A DNA stretch of 64,000 nt. Source: Lichenostomus cassidix (Eukaryota; Chordata; Aves; Passeriformes; Meliphagidae). The stretch is from the NCBI GenBank assembly GCA_008360975.2, contig CM039183.1, forward strand, positions 38,741,850 to 38,805,849, given 5' to 3'. Shown piece by piece: positions 59,739 to 64,000 of this stretch. Numbering within the stretch: position 1 is the first letter of the stretch; each line of letters opens with the position of its first letter. Below the pieces are notes generated by a model. The model did not search any database. It was not told the origin of the DNA and saw only the letters and a program-made list of their open reading frames with translations. The translations under genes were made by a program, and so were the position numbers.

Positions 59739-61647
59739 TGTTTGGAATTCTCCATTAACCTTTTGATCCCTAGGTCATCCAGAGCAGGTCACCGACATCC
59801 AGCCAAAAAACAGCACCAGCAAACAGAAAAGTCACAAGAAATCCTACTAATAGGATATGAGATTAATAGTAGGGAGAGAACACTGTAAGAGGTTTGGGTT
59901 TGGATAAGCATGCACAAGGCTGGCTGCTTATCTGAAATGTATCCAAACGACTGTTGCCTAAAAACTGTGAGCTTTGTAAGAATGAGCTTTGTAAGTTGAC
60001 TTGTCCTAGATATTTATTTTAGTTGGTCAAAAAGGGGAAAATGTGAAATGGTTCCATACTGGGAAATGGCCCAACTAGGAGAACCTTCTTTCGAAGAGAC
60101 AAGCCACTAACAAAGCATGTTAAAGGCATGGATTTTCACTTATTCAGCACCGTGTTCAGCGCACACAAACCTCTTCTTATTAAAATACGTTTTCAAGGCT
60201 GCAAATTCATGTGCTTGTATTAGGAAATGACCAGATTAAAATCATCTGCACACCTTCAGTTCATCCCACTCAGAAGTTAGTCTGTAGTGGCCAATAGCTC
60301 CCCAGTGCCACACAATTTGTGTTGTGCTCACCCTGCTGCAGCCCCTGGACACGATGGATGGTGTTTGCTCAGGGAGAAGCTGTGCAGCACATTCCTGCCA
60401 CCGTGTTGGTCATGTGCAGTCCTACACCTTATTTACCGCCCACCACTGCAGGAAGAATCACTCATACCTTCATGAGCCTTCCTGCAGAATTTACAGTGAG
60501 CAGTGAGTCATTTCACAGGTGTTTAGAAATAGCCTCTCACAATAACTCTTAGAAATGAGAAGCAATTCAGCACCTTTCTACATATAAGGAATACTACGCA
60601 AAAAGAGAAGGAGGTGAAAGCAAGTTTCCCATGTACTTCAATTGAGTTTTAAGTGTTCAGCACTTCTGCCAGTCAGACTGAAGGGGTTTTAGGCAGAAAT
60701 CAGAAAATGGAAAGTAAACAATCGCTAACCCAGTCAGAATAGAGGTTTGGGGGCATGAAGGAGGGTGTCTACTCCATTTCTCTCTGTGAAAAATGTGGAT
60801 TTGAAACAGCACTGTTTTTTACCTAGTGTTCGCTGTGCTGTTGCTTTTGAATGTGAAAATCATTTTGTTGTTATTTTTATTACCTTAAAAGGCTATTTTT
60901 CATTTCAACCTGAAATCTTGCTCAAAAATTATTTTAAAAACCATTGAGCAGATGTTGAACCTAAATGAAAAAAAAAGATTACTAGTCACTATGCCACTTG
61001 ACAGCCATGTGTGAGAAGTATGGTTGAAGGGACTAGCTTAGCATTGCACCAAGGCCCCAGACTTGGGGAGGGGGCTGAAATGTCTTCACAGCAGTCTTCA
61101 GTTGCCTTCAGCTTGCGTTTTACCATTTCTTTCAGTCCCCTGCCTCCCTTGCAACAGCTTTTTCAGTATTCTCAGCCAACAAGGACATTCAGCCAGGTTA
61201 ACAACCATGCTGCTGGCTCACCCAGGATCCTTCTCATCCAGAACAGGGCAGATGAATCCCCTTGAAACTCAGTGCAGTCTCCTTGTTGGCCCTCACACAA
61301 GGTTTTAGTTCCCTGAAAGCCAAAGCAGATGAGTAGTAGGGACAGGTGCAGAGCATCATCTCACCAAGATCCTGCACTGGGTCCTGGCTGAGGCATATCC
61401 TGGATGCACACTCATATCCCTTCATTCAGGTGAGCATCTCTTGCCTCATATTTATGCCCCTGCCATAAGTTCTGTGGGCTTAGTGCAGGCATGAGGAGAC
61501 GTATCTGTTCCCCACTCCTCTGCCAACATGCTGATTATGGCATTTACCTGGGCTTAAAACTGGGCTGTGGCTAGCACAGGTCTTTCACATGAGAATTCCT
61601 TTTGTGTTTTATAAACAAAGATAAAGTTTGGATGTTATTAAAAACAG
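59739..61647. other. Unique non-coding sequence; polypurine-tract-like site at 60.03 kb
   Basis: No gene supported. TGAGCTTTGTAAG is directly repeated at 59,968 and 59,983. AAAAAGGGGAAAA (60,029-60,041) followed at once by TGTG resembles a retroviral polypurine tract next to an LTR start, but no LTR body is recognised downstream. Frames at 60.3-60.5 and 61.0-61.3 kb overlap one another and show no domain. Confidence 0.45.
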
Positions 61648-61830
61648 TGTCTCGAGATTTGGACAGTGCAGGCCTGGCCAGTCAGGCCTAGGGGGAGGTT
61701 TCTGACTGACCAATCTGGGTGACCTTTGAAAACTCTATATATATGTTGGATTCAAACAATAAAGTACTTTTTTTCTATGTCACACTGAGAATCGGGGCTT
61801 TCCTTCTCTGCTAGCGGCTCAACAGCGACA
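61648..61830 (+). mobile_element. Compact solo LTR candidate
   Basis: From TGTCTCGAGATTTGGACAG the block has, in retroviral order and spacing, a CCAAT box (61,710-61,714), a TATATATAT box (61,736-61,744), an AATAAA poly(A) signal (61,758-61,763), a CA cleavage-type site near 61,781, and a U5-like CTGAGAATCGGGGCTTTCC segment ending ..GCTCAACAGCGACA. A 7-bp inverted repeat (AGGCCTG/CAGGCCT) lies at 61,670-61,689. AACAG just before the start recurs at 61,821-61,825 and may reflect the target site, but then the right end would lack the usual CA, so the boundaries are uncertain. No internal retroviral sequence is attached. Confidence 0.55.
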
Positions 61831-64000
61831 CTGGACTTTTTAGCTTTCAAAACCATTCAGAGAAGTCGTGCAAAGCTTTGATTCTCTTTACAGCAGAGGA
61901 CAGATTTGTTTGCAAGACTGACTCAGTACCAGTTTATTTCCTTTCACACAATAAAGGATGAGATTAGGAAATAAATATTGGAGAGAAAGGGAAAGTTGCC
62001 AAGATGAGGCATTTCCTTGAGACATTGAAGGCTGGGTTTACTATGCATTTGAGAGTGTTTATGTCCCTTTGTTCACAAACAAGAAAAATTCCAGGGGAAG
62101 GATAGTTACTCTTCCCTTGGCAAACCCTCCTCTGCTCCAGACCCTCTTTCCCAGTTCCCTCTGCAGAGATCTCATGTGTGTTAAAATAGGTGAAGTATGT
62201 TGGCACTTACTGCAGGAGGTTAATATTTGGAAACAAAGCCAGGCAGACTTTGTTCCCAGGAATCAGTGCTGTTGGCAGCATGCATGCTCATTCATGGCAG
62301 CTGCAAAACAAACCCTGTTCCCAATAGCTGTTGTTACTATGAGAATGTAAAAGCTGTTCATCCACCACAGACAGGAACTAAAAACCAGAATGTACTCACT
62401 GCGGCAGCATTAGCAACACTGCCTGCACAGCCTATTCCTAAATATAGTTTAGTCTTTTTTGGGATGAGCTCCCATTCATTACATGAACATAAAGCTCCAT
62501 GGTTAATAAAACAAGTCAAACCAAAACATCATCCTTTTACTTGAAAGGTGTGATATGCCCTCACTGAGATGAGTTTTGTGCATTGGGAAGCTCTGCAGTG
62601 CCATGAAGGTGTGAAGAAATCCAGCTGCTCCCTGAGCTGTGTTGCAGCATGACAGCGAGGAAAACATGGCACATCCACCCCTGGTGTCCCTCTGTGGTCT
62701 GGTGGGCAACAATCGTGGGATGAACTTGCCCCAGTGAATTTAAACAGACTCCTGACTGTGAGTGAGAATAGGAATGGATGCAGAGGTGTCCCCAGGCTGA
62801 GCACATTGCTGTCCTGGAAACCACCATATCACAACACAGTGTTGTCATGTGCTACTGCCAAGTACTGCACCTGAAAGAGGAGAATAACATACATAAAGTA
62901 TGTTTGTTTCCACATGCAAGGTACTGGATATTGCCTTCCTTGATGTACACACAGAGGATATAATGCATGGCAATAGAGCTTGGTGTTATGCAAGATGATT
63001 TACACTGAAGAAGTGCTGAAGCTATGCTTTCTCTTCCTTGTATCGTTTTGCATCAGGTCATTTCACTGCCAGCAATTGAACAGATCTGCAAGCTGGGCAG
63101 GCAGGGGAAGCAGAAAAGCGAACACACATTAATAATGCTGGTAATGCCCCCATTAATGCCTGTCACTGCCAATCTCTAGCTCAGTGCAATTATCAAACAT
63201 CTGATGGGAAGAGTGATAGCCTCGTGCCATGCAGCATGCAGCTTTTGAAAAGCAGTGAGGCAAACCCAATACATCTGAAGGGAATTAATGGCAAATTGAT
63301 GGCAGCCAGGCAATATTGAAGCAGCAGCCGGAACAGCTGTTGCTGATGTTCTCCTATTCTGTCATCCTGCCTAAGCCAAGAAGAGGCTGCCAATACATCC
63401 TGCACATGCAGAAAAACTGACCACTTTGCCTTGGCTGGCTTATTCATGGTGGGTTCCTTGGCTTGAGCCATTGCCTCATTTTTTTCTGAAGCTTGCTTGA
63501 TTAAGCTGGCAGTTGACTTTAATAACAGCCTACACCCTTTTGTCCTCTCTTTTCTCTCCTCATTTCAGGGTACAGTAAAAATTATATATAATCTTTTACC
63601 ATGGGAGTGCTTAATTTTAACCCCTGCCCCCCTCTGTTTCATGCCTCTAAAGCAATGCTGAGACAGAAAGGGTAGCAAGGCTTAGCTGAGCCATTCTAAA
63701 GCTCTCTGTCCCTCACTCCATGACAAGACACTTCTTGGGGGAAGAGACAGGTGTCTAATCCTAGCAGCAGATCCCTGGGAAAAAAAGAAAAAAAGGAAAA
63801 AATATTGTTAAGAGCCAATTAAAAGGTTTAATGAGTTACACAGGGACAGTGTTTTATCAGAAGAGGAAAAGGGCAGCTCCAGCCATCCACCCACACATTC
63901 CTTCATGCTTTCTCTACTGAGTGAATTGGGTGGTTGTGAGAAATCACTTTCATGAGATCTTTTACTGGACCAAAAAGAATTGCTCTCCTCACCACTCTCC
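61831..64000. other. Non-coding sequence with a CNE-like block at 63.1-63.5 kb
   Basis: No exon supported. Frames under 110 codons overlap on both strands at 62.2-62.8 kb. Segment 63,110-63,530 has the composition and motif content of a developmental enhancer (see findings). An A-rich patch lies at 63,779-63,802. Confidence 0.45.

Overview
The window is vertebrate nuclear DNA, and the repeats point to a bird. A well-preserved CR1 LINE 3' end lies at 44.77-45.25 kb, an avian ERVL-type LTR at 7.95-8.51 kb, and a decayed minus-strand ERVL pol fragment joined to its own LTR at 41.08-42.37 kb. Older CR1 pieces and MIR-like SINE relics lie between them. The compact LTR at 61.65-61.83 kb and the style of the ERVL LTR end would suit a passerine, but the order cannot be proved from the sequence alone. 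CpG is depleted almost everywhere and there is no CpG island.

I find no protein-coding exon, tRNA, rRNA or CRISPR array that I can support. Nearly all open frames are short, have low-complexity or random-looking composition, and show no recognisable domain. The exceptions are the broken retroviral pol, the CR1 reverse-transcriptase tail, and one unproven promoter-plus-signal-peptide candidate at 39.28-39.89 kb. The window therefore reads as intergenic DNA or the interior of a very long intron.

Layout: 1-7.95 kb is unique sequence with one old CR1 relic near 4.5 kb. A solo ERVL LTR follows (7.95-8.51). 8.5-23.4 kb is unique sequence with a 24-bp tandem duplication at 12.28 kb. 23.4-24.8 kb holds two MIR-like relics, and 27.7-28.2 kb an old CR1. 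31.6-33.6 kb and 63.1-63.5 kb have the look of conserved non-coding regulatory DNA (AT-rich homeodomain, POU, SOX and TCF-like motifs, including a perfect 14-bp palindrome). Next come the candidate first exon (39.3-39.9), the ERVL remnant (41.1-42.4) and the CR1 (44.8-45.3). A 330-bp uninterrupted purine tract of GGGAA/GGAA units lies at 50.88-51.21. Further unique sequence contains weak MIR traces, a 12-bp GATA-motif tandem array (59.69) and the compact LTR (61.65-61.83).

No group of genes acts together here. The likely functional content, if any, is cis-regulatory. I found no new biological system. The best leads are the candidate secreted-protein first exon, the purine/G-quadruplex tract, the GATA array and the CNE-like blocks.
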